64,000 bases of DNA from Corynebacterium lujinxingii (GTDB taxonomy: Bacteria > Actinomycetota > Actinomycetes > Mycobacteriales > Mycobacteriaceae), in the NCBI RefSeq assembly GCF_014490555.1, contig NZ_CP061032.1, positions 1,798,001 through 1,862,000 of the forward strand, read 5' to 3'. Below the pieces are notes generated by a model. It was not told the DNA's origin, searched no databases, and worked only from the letters and a program-made list of their open reading frames with translations. The translations under genes and the position numbers were made by a program. Positions 8,938-16,810 of the stretch are shown piece by piece; the first letter of the stretch is position 1, and each line of letters starts with the position of its first letter.

Positions 8938-8972
8938 GCCTGTGGATAACGTTTCGAGGGCTATCCACAGGC
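8938..8972. repeat. Inverted DnaA-box element, copy B
   Basis: Arms GCCTGTGGATA and TATCCACAGGC pair across a 13-nt centre in the gap between the divergent proB and DUF222/HNH genes. It ends 37 bp before the HNH start codon. The right arm reads CTATCCACA, one base off the DnaA consensus. Confidence 0.72.
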
Positions 8973-9009
8973 CGTTGTCCGTTTCGCGTTTTCGGGCAAT
9001 GATCACGGC

Positions 9010-10068
9010 ATGAACGAATTTGACACACTCCTCGCCGCGAGCGGCATCGCGCTGGTTGAGCATTTCGACCGGCAGCGGCTTCTCGACGCCGGCTTCAGCC
9101 CGCGCCGCATCGGCGAATGGCGCATGGTCCACGCCGTGTATTTCGGCGCCACCAGATGGGCCGCGAAGCAGCGCGAAGCCCTCGAATTGGCGCGCGGGTC
9201 GGGGTTTACGTTGGACCAGCTGGTGCTCGTCGAGAAGCAATTGCGCCCGCTTGACGACGACTCCACCCGCTGGAAACTCCGCCACACCCTGCTTAAATTC
9301 CGCGGCTCGTACGAGGCGCTGCGCCGGCACGCGAAGGAGATCGTCCCGCAGCCGCCGAAGCAGAAGCCGCGCGCACAGGTGATCTTCTTCGCCGCGCAGA
9401 TGGGGATGCGCACGATGCTGGTCACCGCCCCCGAGCGCGACATCACGGACATCGAGACGGCGCTGCGCACCGGGCTCGACCCGACGCTGCCGGAGGCGCC
9501 GCAGATGGTCGGGCCGCTTCTCGACGCCATGCGCTCCGAGTCCGGCATCCCCCACGCGGTGCCGCGCCCGGCGGTGCTGGTGCCGCTGCCCGAACACCTC
9601 AAGATCCTGGCCGGCGATGGTGACGAGGTGCTCCTCGGCTGCTCCGACGGCACCACCATGACCGGCGCGGAGTACCTGCAGCGCTTCCACGGCGCTGAGT
9701 TAGAGGTCGCGCTGTTCCACCCCGAGGCGGGGCCGGTGAACCTGTACCGCGGCGCGCGGTTTGCCAACCAGAAGCAGCGCGACCTGCTGCGTCTCGCGCA
9801 GCCGGTGTGCGCCGCGCCAGACTGCAAGCGCGCCGCCGACCACTGCGAGGCCCACCACATCACCCCGTGGGCGCGCGGCGGCGAGACCAACCTGGCCAAC
9901 CTCGCGCCGCTGTGTCGCTACCACAACCGGGTCAACGACGATGTTGGCACCGGCAAGCGCGGCCATATCGTGCGCCGCCGCGGCAGGCTCTACTGGCGCT
10001 CCCCGCGCGGCTACCTCGTGGCGAACCGGTGCGGCAACCGCGGCGCGATGGAGCTGCTGTTCGCTTAA
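9010..10068 (+). CDS. DUF222 / HNH endonuclease protein (13E12 repeat family), first copy
   Basis: 352 residues. An N-terminal helical DUF222 region is followed by an HNH nuclease motif near the C-terminus: CEAHHITPW, NLANLAPLC and HN, with cysteines at CAAPDC that could bind zinc. Mycobacteria and corynebacteria carry many such genes, often mobile or recombinogenic; their function is not established. It is the only plus-strand gene in the first 16 kb and interrupts the usual obgE-proB linkage, so it looks inserted. A homologue of nearly equal length lies at 35666. The last codon plus stop (GCTTAA) is part of the interspersed 12-nt motif at 10063. Confidence 0.9.
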   Translation: MNEFDTLLAASGIALVEHFDRQRLLDAGFSPRRIGEWRMVHAVYFGATRWAAKQREALELARGSGFTLDQLVLVEKQLRPLDDDSTRWKLRHTLLKFRGSYEALRRHAKEIVPQPPKQKPRAQVIFFAAQMGMRTMLVTAPERDITDIETALRTGLDPTLPEAPQMVGPLLDAMRSESGIPHAVPRPAVLVPLPEHLKILAGDGDEVLLGCSDGTTMTGAEYLQRFHGAELEVALFHPEAGPVNLYRGARFANQKQRDLLRLAQPVCAAPDCKRAADHCEAHHITPWARGGETNLANLAPLCRYHNRVNDDVGTGKRGHIVRRRGRLYWRSPRGYLVANRCGNRGAMELLFA

Positions 10069-10080
10069 CGACGACCCCAC

Positions 10081-10101
10081 GCAGCGGGCCTCCCCCGCTG
10101 C
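10081..10101. terminator. Hairpin between convergent HNH and obgE genes
   Basis: GCAGCGGG, a 5-nt loop and CCCGCTGC form a strong stem. No T-run follows directly (a TTTTT comes about 15 nt later), so termination is only probable. Confidence 0.45.
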
Positions 10102-10119
10102 CACTTTGGCATGCCGTTT

Positions 10120-11625
10120 TTAGCCCTGCCAGCGCTCGCGGTCGGCTTGTTCGCCGGTGCCGTAGTCGTATTCGTCGATAAGCCCGCGCCTTGCCTGGGA
10201 CGCGCGCTTGCGCTCGGCCGCCGAGACGCGGTCGGTGCCGCCGAAGCGGGCGTCCTGGCCACGGCCTGCAAGGGTCGGGTCGCCGCCGATGGACGGCTCC
10301 CAGTCGAAGGAGATCTCGCCGATGGTGACGGTGTCGCCCTCGTGCGCGCCGAGCTTGCGCAGCATGTCCTCCACGCCGGCCTTGTTCAGGCGGTCCGAGA
10401 GGTAGCCGACGGCCTCGTCGTTTTCGAAGTCGGTCTGGCGCACCCAGCGGTCAACCTTCTCGCCGGTGACCAGCCAGCCTTCCGGGTAGTCCGGGTCGCG
10501 CACGACATCGATACCGGTGGAGCCGGAACGGCCGACGGCGCGCGGACGGATGACCTCCGGCTCGGCGGCGCGGGTGGCCTTCGGTCGCGCCTTGCGGGAC
10601 GCCTTCACGATCTCCCACATCGCCCACTTCAGCTCGTCGAGCCCATCGCGGGTGGCGGTGGAGATCATGTAGACCGGCCAGCCGAACTTCTCCTCGATGT
10701 CCTCGCGCAGGAACTCGGCTAACTCCTTGGCTTCCGGCACGTCCATTTTGTTCAGGACGACGATGCGGGGGCGCTCGCGGAGGTCGCCAAGCCCGGAATC
10801 CATGTCCAGCGCATCGGCGTAGGAGTCCAGTTCGTGCTCGAGCGCCTCGATGTCGGAGATCGGGTCGCGGCCGGGTTCCATCGTCGCCACGTCCACGATG
10901 TGCGCGAGCACCGCCGTGCGCTCAATGTGGCGCAGGAAGTCCAAGCCAAGCCCCTTGCCCTGGCTCGCCCCCGGGATGAGCCCCGGAACGTCCGCGATGG
11001 TGAACGTGTCGTGGCCGACGGTAACCACACCCAGGTTCGGCGCAAGGGTGGTAAACGGGTAGTCCGCGATCTTCGGCTTCGCGGCTGAGAGCACCGAGAT
11101 TAACGACGACTTCCCCGCCGACGGGAAACCAACCAACCCGACATCCGCCATGGACTTCAGTTCCAGGATGAGGTCGTGGGCCTCGCCCGGCTCGCCTTTC
11201 AGCGCAAAGCCTGGGGCCTTGCGCTTCGCATTCGCCAGCGCGGCGTTACCCAGGCCGCCGTACCCTCCCTCGGCTGCGATGAAGCGGGTGCCAGGCACAG
11301 TGAGGTCCGCAAGCACCTCGCCCTTCTCGCTTCGCACGACAGTGCCCACCGGCACCTCGAGCACGAGGTCCTCACCGCGCGCGCCGTTGCGCATGTCGCC
11401 CTCGCCGTTGCCGCCGCGCTTCGCCTTCACGTGCGGGCGGTACTGGAAGTCGAGCAGCGTGTGCACCTGGTTGGATACCTCGAGGATGATGTCCCCGCCG
11501 TGGCCGCCGTTGCCGCCGTCGGGCCCGCCGAGCGGCTTGAACTTCTCGCGGTGGACGGACACGCACCCGTGCCCGCCGTCGCCGGCTTGCAGGTGCAGGG
11601 TGGCACGGTCAACGAATTGCGCCAT
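10120..11625 (-). CDS. obgE: Obg-family GTPase ObgE/CgtA
   Basis: 501 residues in three parts: a glycine-rich Obg domain at 1-160 (GGDGGHG, GGNGGHGGDI), a G domain from about 160 to 340 with P-loop GFPSAGKSSL, switch DVPGLI and NKMD, and a C-terminal OCT domain from about 365. ObgE acts in 50S ribosome maturation and stress signalling. It follows rplU-rpmA, its near-universal neighbours, with a terminator hairpin between rpmA and obgE. Confidence 0.97.
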   Translation of the reverse strand: MAQFVDRATLHLQAGDGGHGCVSVHREKFKPLGGPDGGNGGHGGDIILEVSNQVHTLLDFQYRPHVKAKRGGNGEGDMRNGARGEDLVLEVPVGTVVRSEKGEVLADLTVPGTRFIAAEGGYGGLGNAALANAKRKAPGFALKGEPGEAHDLILELKSMADVGLVGFPSAGKSSLISVLSAAKPKIADYPFTTLAPNLGVVTVGHDTFTIADVPGLIPGASQGKGLGLDFLRHIERTAVLAHIVDVATMEPGRDPISDIEALEHELDSYADALDMDSGLGDLRERPRIVVLNKMDVPEAKELAEFLREDIEEKFGWPVYMISTATRDGLDELKWAMWEIVKASRKARPKATRAAEPEVIRPRAVGRSGSTGIDVVRDPDYPEGWLVTGEKVDRWVRQTDFENDEAVGYLSDRLNKAGVEDMLRKLGAHEGDTVTIGEISFDWEPSIGGDPTLAGRGQDARFGGTDRVSAAERKRASQARRGLIDEYDYGTGEQADRERWQG

Positions 11626-11662
11626 GGGAACCGCCTTTCTTCACAACACGGACGATGATATG

Positions 11663-11702
11663 CAAAAAGCGCCGCCGGCCCGAATGCACGGACCCGCGGC
11701 GC
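11663..11702 (-). terminator. Rho-independent terminator between rpmA and obgE
   Basis: On the minus strand GCGCCGC and GCGGCGC pair over a 20-nt loop and are followed by TTTTTGC. It would end the rplU-rpmA message or attenuate read-through into obgE. Confidence 0.75.
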
Positions 11703-11719
11703 CGGTAGCGTCGATACGC

Positions 11720-12049
11720 TTACGCGGTTGCGGTGTCTTCCTCGACAACGCCTGCTGCCTCGGCCTGCTCGAGGACCTCGGAAGCAACGCCGGCGCCATC
11801 AGCCGGAACGATGTTGACGATGCGACGCTTGCGCTTGATGCCGAACTGCACCGAGCCGGAGGTCAGTGCGAACAGCGTGTCGTCGCCGCCGCGGCCGACG
11901 TTGTCGCCCGGGTGGAACTTGGTGCCGCGCTGACGGACGATGATCTCGCCGGCCTTGACCTGCTGGCCACCGAAGCGCTTCACACCGAGGCGCTTGGACT
12001 CAGAGTCACGACCGTTCGAGGAGCTGGATGCACCCTTCTTGGTTGCCAT
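11720..12049 (-). CDS. rpmA: 50S ribosomal protein L27, with C-terminal extension
   Basis: 109 residues; L27 is usually about 85-90. The N-terminal MATKKGASSSSNGRDS, which reaches the peptidyl-transferase centre, and the core RFGGQQV, GDNVGRGGDDTLFA are standard. About 20 acidic and alanine-rich residues at the C-terminus form an extension beyond the usual end. It lies 20 bp downstream of rplU. Confidence 0.96.
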   Translation of the reverse strand: MATKKGASSSSNGRDSESKRLGVKRFGGQQVKAGEIIVRQRGTKFHPGDNVGRGGDDTLFALTSGSVQFGIKRKRRIVNIVPADGAGVASEVLEQAEAAGVVEEDTATA

Positions 12050-12069
12050 AGTTCAAATTCTCCTAGTGG

Positions 12070-12375
12070 TTACTTGATGCCGGTGATCTTGACGGTGGTC
12101 TGCTGCTGGCGGTGGCCCTGACGGACCTTGTAGCCGGTCTTGTTCTTGTACTTCAGAATGTCGACCTTCTTGCCCTTGCCCTGCTCAACGATCTCTGCGG
12201 AGACGTTGACCTTGGCCAGGGCGTCGGCACCGGAGGTGACTTCTGCGCCATCAACGAGAAGGATCGGGGTGAGTTCGACCTTGTCGCCTGCTTCACCCTC
12301 AAGCTTCTCGACCTTGACGAGGTCGCCTTCGGCAACCTTGTACTGCTTGCCGCCGGTCTTGACGATCGCGTACAT
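12070..12375 (-). CDS. rplU: 50S ribosomal protein L21
   Basis: 101 residues, the normal length, beginning MYAIVKTGGKQYKV and ending in the conserved RQGHRQQQT, VKITGI region that contacts 23S rRNA. A GGGG ribosome-binding site precedes the ATG. The 170 bp upstream to rne carry its promoter region, but I see no convincing leader structure there. Confidence 0.98.
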   Translation of the reverse strand: MYAIVKTGGKQYKVAEGDLVKVEKLEGEAGDKVELTPILLVDGAEVTSGADALAKVNVSAEIVEQGKGKKVDILKYKNKTGYKVRQGHRQQQTTVKITGIK

Positions 12376-12545
12376 AGAGGGTTACCCCTTATCTCTACTC
12401 GCCCAACCCCGGCATGCACGGGGTCGGAATGGAACAATTCTGAGCGTTTCGGGGCCCATCGTGAGCCAGCCGTGCCCGCATGCGAAGGCAACGAGGCGGC
12501 ACGCCCCAAAACAGCGACTGCCAAAGACTACACCGCCGTGGCGTT

Positions 12546-15170
12546 TTACTCCAAACCGCGCCCGCCGCTGCGCCGGGTGGCACGCCTGCGTCCCCGCCGC
12601 GGGGTGCTTGCTTGACGACGAGCCTCCCGCTCCGGCTGCTGCCGTTCCCGCTTCCGCCCCTGCGCCGGCTGCTTAGCCTGCTGCGCCGTCGGGTTTGTCT
12701 TGCGCACGGCGCGGCGGCGGCCGCGGCGGTTCGTGGTTGTGGTGACCTCGGCGCGGGTCTCGCGCTGCGACTTCTCCGGCTTCTCAGCCTTCTTGGGCTG
12801 CTCAGACACAGCCTCGAAATCTTCACGGCGCGGCTTGTGGTCCGAGCGGGAGTTGCCACGGGTGCGGCGCTTGCGGCGCGGCGAGGACTCGAACTCGGCG
12901 ACGGCCTCCTCGTAGGACTGCTCAGACTGCGGCTCGTCGGCCGGCTGCTGCTCCTGCTGTTCCGGCTGCTCGGGCGCCTCGGCACGGCCGCGGCCCCGGT
13001 TGCCACCGCGGCGGCCGCGCTTGCGACGCGGCTTGTCGTCGTCCTTCTTCTCCGGCTGCTTCTCCGACGGGGTGTCCGAGAAGATGGAGTCGAGCAGGTC
13101 GTCCATTTCGTCGTCGTTAAGCGAGGGCTTCGGCTTGGGCTTGGACGACTTGCGCGGGCGTGCGGGCTTGTCGGGGATTTTGGTTTCGGGCTCGACGGGG
13201 TCGTCGGAAAGCACGACGCCCCGGCCGCCGCAGCAGTCGCACGGGGTGGAGAACGTCTCCAGCAAGCCGGTGCCGAGGCGCTTGCGGGTCATCTGCACCA
13301 GCCCCAGCGAGGTGACCTCGGAGACCTGGTGACGGGTGCGGTCACGGCCGAGGGCCTCGTTGAGGCGGCGCAACACGAGTTCCTGGTTTTCGGGCAGGAT
13401 CATGTCGATGAAGTCGATGATGATCATCCCGCCGATGTCGCGCAGGCGGATCTGACGCACGATCTCCTCGGCGGCCTCGAGGTTGTTCGACGTGACGGTC
13501 TCTTCGAGCGAGCCGCCGGAGCCGGTGAACTTGCCGGTGTTGACGTCGATGACGGTCATGGCCTCGGTGCGGTCGATGACCAGCGTGCCGCCGGACGGCA
13601 GCCACACGGTGCGCGACAGGGCCTTCGCGATCTGCTCGTCGACGCGGTACTCCTCGAACGCGTCCTTGCCGTCGTGGGCGTTCCGGTCGTACTTCTCCAC
13701 CCGGTCGAGCAGGTCCGGCGCGACGGATTTCACGTAGGCGTGGACGGTGTTCCACGGCTTCTTACCGTCGATGATCAGCGAGGTGAAGTCCTCATTGAAC
13801 AGGTCGCGGACCACCTTGACCAGAAGGTTCGGCTCCTCGTAGAGCGTCACCGGCTTCGCGCCCTTGGCGTTTTTCTCCTTCTCCGCCTGCTCCTGGATCG
13901 CGGTCCACTGGGTGTGCAGGCGGTTCACGTCGGCGGCAATAGCCTCCTCGGACACGCCCTCGGCAGCGGTGCGGATGATGGCACCGCCCTTGCCCGGCAC
14001 GACCTCGGCAAGAATTTCCTTCAGACGCTTGCGCTCCGGGGCCGGTAGCTTGCGGGAGATGCCGGCGCTGCGCCCGCCAGGCACGTACACCAGGTAGCGG
14101 CCCGCGAGCGAGATCTGGGTGCTCAGGCGCGCGCCCTTGTGCCCGATCGGGTCCTTGGTCACCTGCACCAGCACCTGGTCGCCGGACTTCAGCGCGTGCT
14201 CGATGCGGCGCGAGCGCCCACCTAGCCCCGCGGACTTCCAGTCCACTTCGCTGGCGTAGAGCACGCCGTTGCGCCCCTGCCCGATATCGATAAACGCGGC
14301 CTCCATGCTCGGCAGCACGTTTTGCACGCGGCCTAAGTAAATGTTGCCGATCATCGACGCCTGCGCGTCCGAGGTGACAAAGTGCTCGACCAGCAGCCCG
14401 TCTTCGAGCACGCCGACCTGGGTGATGCGGCCGTGGCCGTCGTGACGGTCGCGCTCGCGCACCACCATGTGGCGCTCGACGGATTCGCGGCGCGCCAAAA
14501 ACTCCGCCTGGCTCACGATCCGGGAACGCTTACGCTGCTCCTCGCGACGCTCACTGCGACGGCGGCGCTGGGCCTCCAGGCGCGACGACCCCTTGATCGC
14601 CACAGGCTCGTCGTTATCGCTTTGCTTCTCGACGACCTCCTCCACCGGCTCCTTCTCCTCCGCCGGCTTCGCCGCACGGGTGGCGCGGCGGCGCTGGGAG
14701 CGCGACGGCGCCTTGAACAGCGGCGCGCGGTTGGCCGGCTGCTGCTCCTCCTCCGGGGCGGGAGTGACGTCCGGTTCAACGTCGGTCAGCGGTGGTTCGT
14801 CGTCGGTGGGCTCGTCGTCGGCGGCGGTGTCATCGTCAAGCGCGAGCTCCGCGTCGACCTTCTCCTCGATCTGGTGGATCTCGTTTTCCACGTCCTTGCG
14901 GACCCGGTTGCGGATCTTCTCGTCGGCGTCCTTGTCACGCTTCGGGTCGGTGTCGGCGGTGCTGCCGGCCGCGAGCGCGTCGAGCAGCGTCTCGGCCTCC
15001 GCCTTCGTCAGCGTGGACTGTGCGACCTTAACCAGGCCCATCTCGCCGAGCGCGACAACCAGGTCCTTCGACGGGACACCCAGCTGCTTCGCCAGCGTGA
15101 ACACACGGGTCTTCTCCGACAACGACGACCGGTCAAAGTCGGCGACAGGATTCGATTGTTTCTTAGCCAA
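12546..15170 (-). CDS. rne: Ribonuclease E/G (rne), actinobacterial form
   Basis: 874 residues from the TTG at 15170, supported by GGAG 9 nt upstream; the reading frame stays open further but without a better start. Residues about 14-65 resemble the IF2 N-terminal helical domain, common in actinobacterial RNase E. After an acidic linker comes the S1 domain (about 270-350). Catalytic aspartates are in VIDVNTGKF (near 542) and IIIDFID (near 586). The zinc link appears as CDCC at 644-647 within STPCDCCGGRG. The tail is basic and disordered (RGRRGGNRGRGR). It starts mRNA decay and processes rRNA. It is 170 bp upstream of rplU. Confidence 0.94.
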   Translation of the reverse strand: MAKKQSNPVADFDRSSLSEKTRVFTLAKQLGVPSKDLVVALGEMGLVKVAQSTLTKAEAETLLDALAAGSTADTDPKRDKDADEKIRNRVRKDVENEIHQIEEKVDAELALDDDTAADDEPTDDEPPLTDVEPDVTPAPEEEQQPANRAPLFKAPSRSQRRRATRAAKPAEEKEPVEEVVEKQSDNDEPVAIKGSSRLEAQRRRRSERREEQRKRSRIVSQAEFLARRESVERHMVVRERDRHDGHGRITQVGVLEDGLLVEHFVTSDAQASMIGNIYLGRVQNVLPSMEAAFIDIGQGRNGVLYASEVDWKSAGLGGRSRRIEHALKSGDQVLVQVTKDPIGHKGARLSTQISLAGRYLVYVPGGRSAGISRKLPAPERKRLKEILAEVVPGKGGAIIRTAAEGVSEEAIAADVNRLHTQWTAIQEQAEKEKNAKGAKPVTLYEEPNLLVKVVRDLFNEDFTSLIIDGKKPWNTVHAYVKSVAPDLLDRVEKYDRNAHDGKDAFEEYRVDEQIAKALSRTVWLPSGGTLVIDRTEAMTVIDVNTGKFTGSGGSLEETVTSNNLEAAEEIVRQIRLRDIGGMIIIDFIDMILPENQELVLRRLNEALGRDRTRHQVSEVTSLGLVQMTRKRLGTGLLETFSTPCDCCGGRGVVLSDDPVEPETKIPDKPARPRKSSKPKPKPSLNDDEMDDLLDSIFSDTPSEKQPEKKDDDKPRRKRGRRGGNRGRGRAEAPEQPEQQEQQPADEPQSEQSYEEAVAEFESSPRRKRRTRGNSRSDHKPRREDFEAVSEQPKKAEKPEKSQRETRAEVTTTTNRRGRRRAVRKTNPTAQQAKQPAQGRKRERQQPEREARRQASTPRRGRRRATRRSGGRGLE

Positions 15171-15350
15171 AGCGGCACGCTCCAGTTGTCTCGCCGCCGC
15201 GCACCGCGGTGTCCGGGCGCTGGCGCAATTCGCCGAGCGGCCGCGCGGCACACCGTGCGCAGGCGGGGTTTTGTGAAAGTTTCTCAGCAGCGGGCCCGAA
15301 AGCCCGTCACTTGCCCCTCATTGTTGCACAACTTCCGGCGCCGCGACCGC

Positions 15351-15911
15351 TTACGCCCCCGCGAGACGCAGCAGGTCCGTCACCGCCGCCACGGGCGCGT
15401 CGCGGTGCATCTCGGTCACCGCCGAGCCGATGGCGATCTGCGCCACGCGCGACGCGCTCAAGCCCTCGATGCCGGCTTCGCGCATCATCTCGGTGATCAT
15501 CTTGTGCAGCTCCGCTAAGACCTGCTCCGAGTAGTCGCGGATCTCGCCTTCCTCGCGTTCGGATTCCACAAACGCGTAGACCACGTTGCGCGTGCGCTCC
15601 ACACACCCGCAGCCGATGATGTCCACCACGGATTCGGCGAATTGCACCGGATCGGTCAGGTCGACGTCGCCGCCCATGACGTGTTTGAAGGCGTGGCGGC
15701 GTTCGTCGAATAGCTTCTCCAAGCAGGTGACGACCAACTTTTCGCGCGTGGAGTAGTAGTAGCCGATCGAGCCGACCGGCACGCCCGCGGCCGCGGCTAC
15801 CTGGCGGTGGGTGACCCCGCGCAGTCCTTCATCCAGAAGCAGCTTAATCGCCGCGTTCAGGATCGCGGCGCGCTTTTCCACGGCACGCGCCTGCTCTCCA
15901 CGTCGAGACAC
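15351..15911 (-). CDS. TetR-family transcriptional regulator
   Basis: 186 residues. An N-terminal helix-turn-helix (GVTHRQVAAAAGVPVGSI followed by YYYSTREKL) is typical of TetR; the rest is a helical ligand-binding domain with two adjacent cysteines (CGCVERT). Ligand and targets are unknown. It stands alone between rne and ndk. Confidence 0.9.
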   Translation of the reverse strand: MSRRGEQARAVEKRAAILNAAIKLLLDEGLRGVTHRQVAAAAGVPVGSIGYYYSTREKLVVTCLEKLFDERRHAFKHVMGGDVDLTDPVQFAESVVDIIGCGCVERTRNVVYAFVESEREEGEIRDYSEQVLAELHKMITEMMREAGIEGLSASRVAQIAIGSAVTEMHRDAPVAAVTDLLRLAGA

Positions 15912-15990
15912 CTCTTCCTACCTTTCTCAACAACCGTTACATGCAAGACTATTTATACATAAAGTCCGTGAAAATGCTAACCCAGATATA

Positions 15991-16028
15991 AGAAAACGGC
16001 ACCCGCGCCGACCAGGCGCAGGTGCCGC
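15991..16028 (-). terminator. Rho-independent terminator after ndk
   Basis: On the minus strand CGGCACCTGCGCC and GGCGCGGGTGCCG form a 13-bp stem with one mismatch over a 5-nt loop, followed by TTTTCTT. It lies 15 bp after the ndk stop. Confidence 0.85.
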
Positions 16029-16042
16029 AGCAACCTTACGGC

Positions 16043-16453
16043 TTAGAGATTCGGGAACCAGATGCCGATCTCTCGCTCGGCAGACTCCGGCGAATCGGAG
16101 CCGTGCACGACGTTCTCGCCGACAGTTAGCGCGAAGTCGCCGCGGATGGTGCCCGGGGTGGCCTTGGACACCGGGTCGGTGCCGCCGGCGAGCTGACGCC
16201 ACGCCTCGATGGCGCGCTCGCCCTCAACGATGCCGGCCACCAGCGGTGCGGAGGTGATGAAGTCCACCAGGTCGCCGAAGAACGGCTTGTCCTTGTGCTC
16301 CGCGTAGTGCTTCTCCGCGGTCTCGCGGTCGGCGGTGCGCAGGTCGAGCTCCGCGAGCTTCAGGCCCTTGCGCTCGATACGGGCAATGATTTCGCCGACG
16401 TGGCCATTTGCCACGCCGTCCGGCTTGATCAGGATCAAAGTACGTTCAGTCAT
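16043..16453 (-). CDS. ndk: Nucleoside diphosphate kinase
   Basis: 136 residues, the normal length. The phosphorylated His117 lies in NVVHGSDS, and Lys10 and the TLILIKPDGV start are conserved. It transfers the gamma-phosphate from ATP to other nucleoside diphosphates. Monocistronic in appearance, with its own strong terminator. Confidence 0.98.
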   Translation of the reverse strand: MTERTLILIKPDGVANGHVGEIIARIERKGLKLAELDLRTADRETAEKHYAEHKDKPFFGDLVDFITSAPLVAGIVEGERAIEAWRQLAGGTDPVSKATPGTIRGDFALTVGENVVHGSDSPESAEREIGIWFPNL

Positions 16454-16468
16454 AGCCCGGGATTCTAC

Positions 16469-16774
16469 CTAAGCGTCCCGCACGATGCGCGTCGCATCCT
16501 CCTGGCTCGTGCCGCGGAACCACAGCTGCACCTGCTGCACCGCCAGCTGGAAGTTGCCTTCGTCTTTGATGCGCTGGATGGTTTCGCGCTGCTCGTCGTC
16601 AAGCACCGGCGGTTCATACTCGCGCAACTTGTACTGCTCGTAAAACCCGATCACGAGAAACAGCCCGGCGAGCACGATCGAGGCGGTGCCCACCCAGCCG
16701 GGAATCGCGGTGTACGCGGTGACCACGGCGGCGATCGAGAACACCGCGGCGAGGACGAAACTCAGGATGCGCAT
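16469..16774 (-). CDS. Small two-helix membrane protein
   Basis: 101 residues from the ATG at 16772-16774. Two hydrophobic helices at about 3-23 and 27-46 are followed by a charged cytosolic tail of about 55 residues (EPPVLDDEQRETIQ). I recognise no domain. It lies 15 bp upstream of ndk on the same strand and could share its promoter. The frame is open far upstream, antisense to the ligase gene, but only this start gives a sensible membrane protein. Confidence 0.65.
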   Translation of the reverse strand: MRILSFVLAAVFSIAAVVTAYTAIPGWVGTASIVLAGLFLVIGFYEQYKLREYEPPVLDDEQRETIQRIKDEGNFQLAVQQVQLWFRGTSQEDATRIVRDA

Positions 16775-16810
16775 GCTTTTGTTTATAACCCATGCCGTAC
16801 CCTTTCCTCC

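Noticed and set aside
12376..12545. Riboswitch or ribosomal leader upstream of rplU
   Set aside because: No stable conserved stem or known leader pattern could be recognised by eye in the 170 bp.
15171..15251. N-terminal extension of RNase E to 901 residues
   Set aside because: The extra residues are Arg/Cys-rich and unlike the family. The TTG at 15170 has GGAG at a fitting distance.
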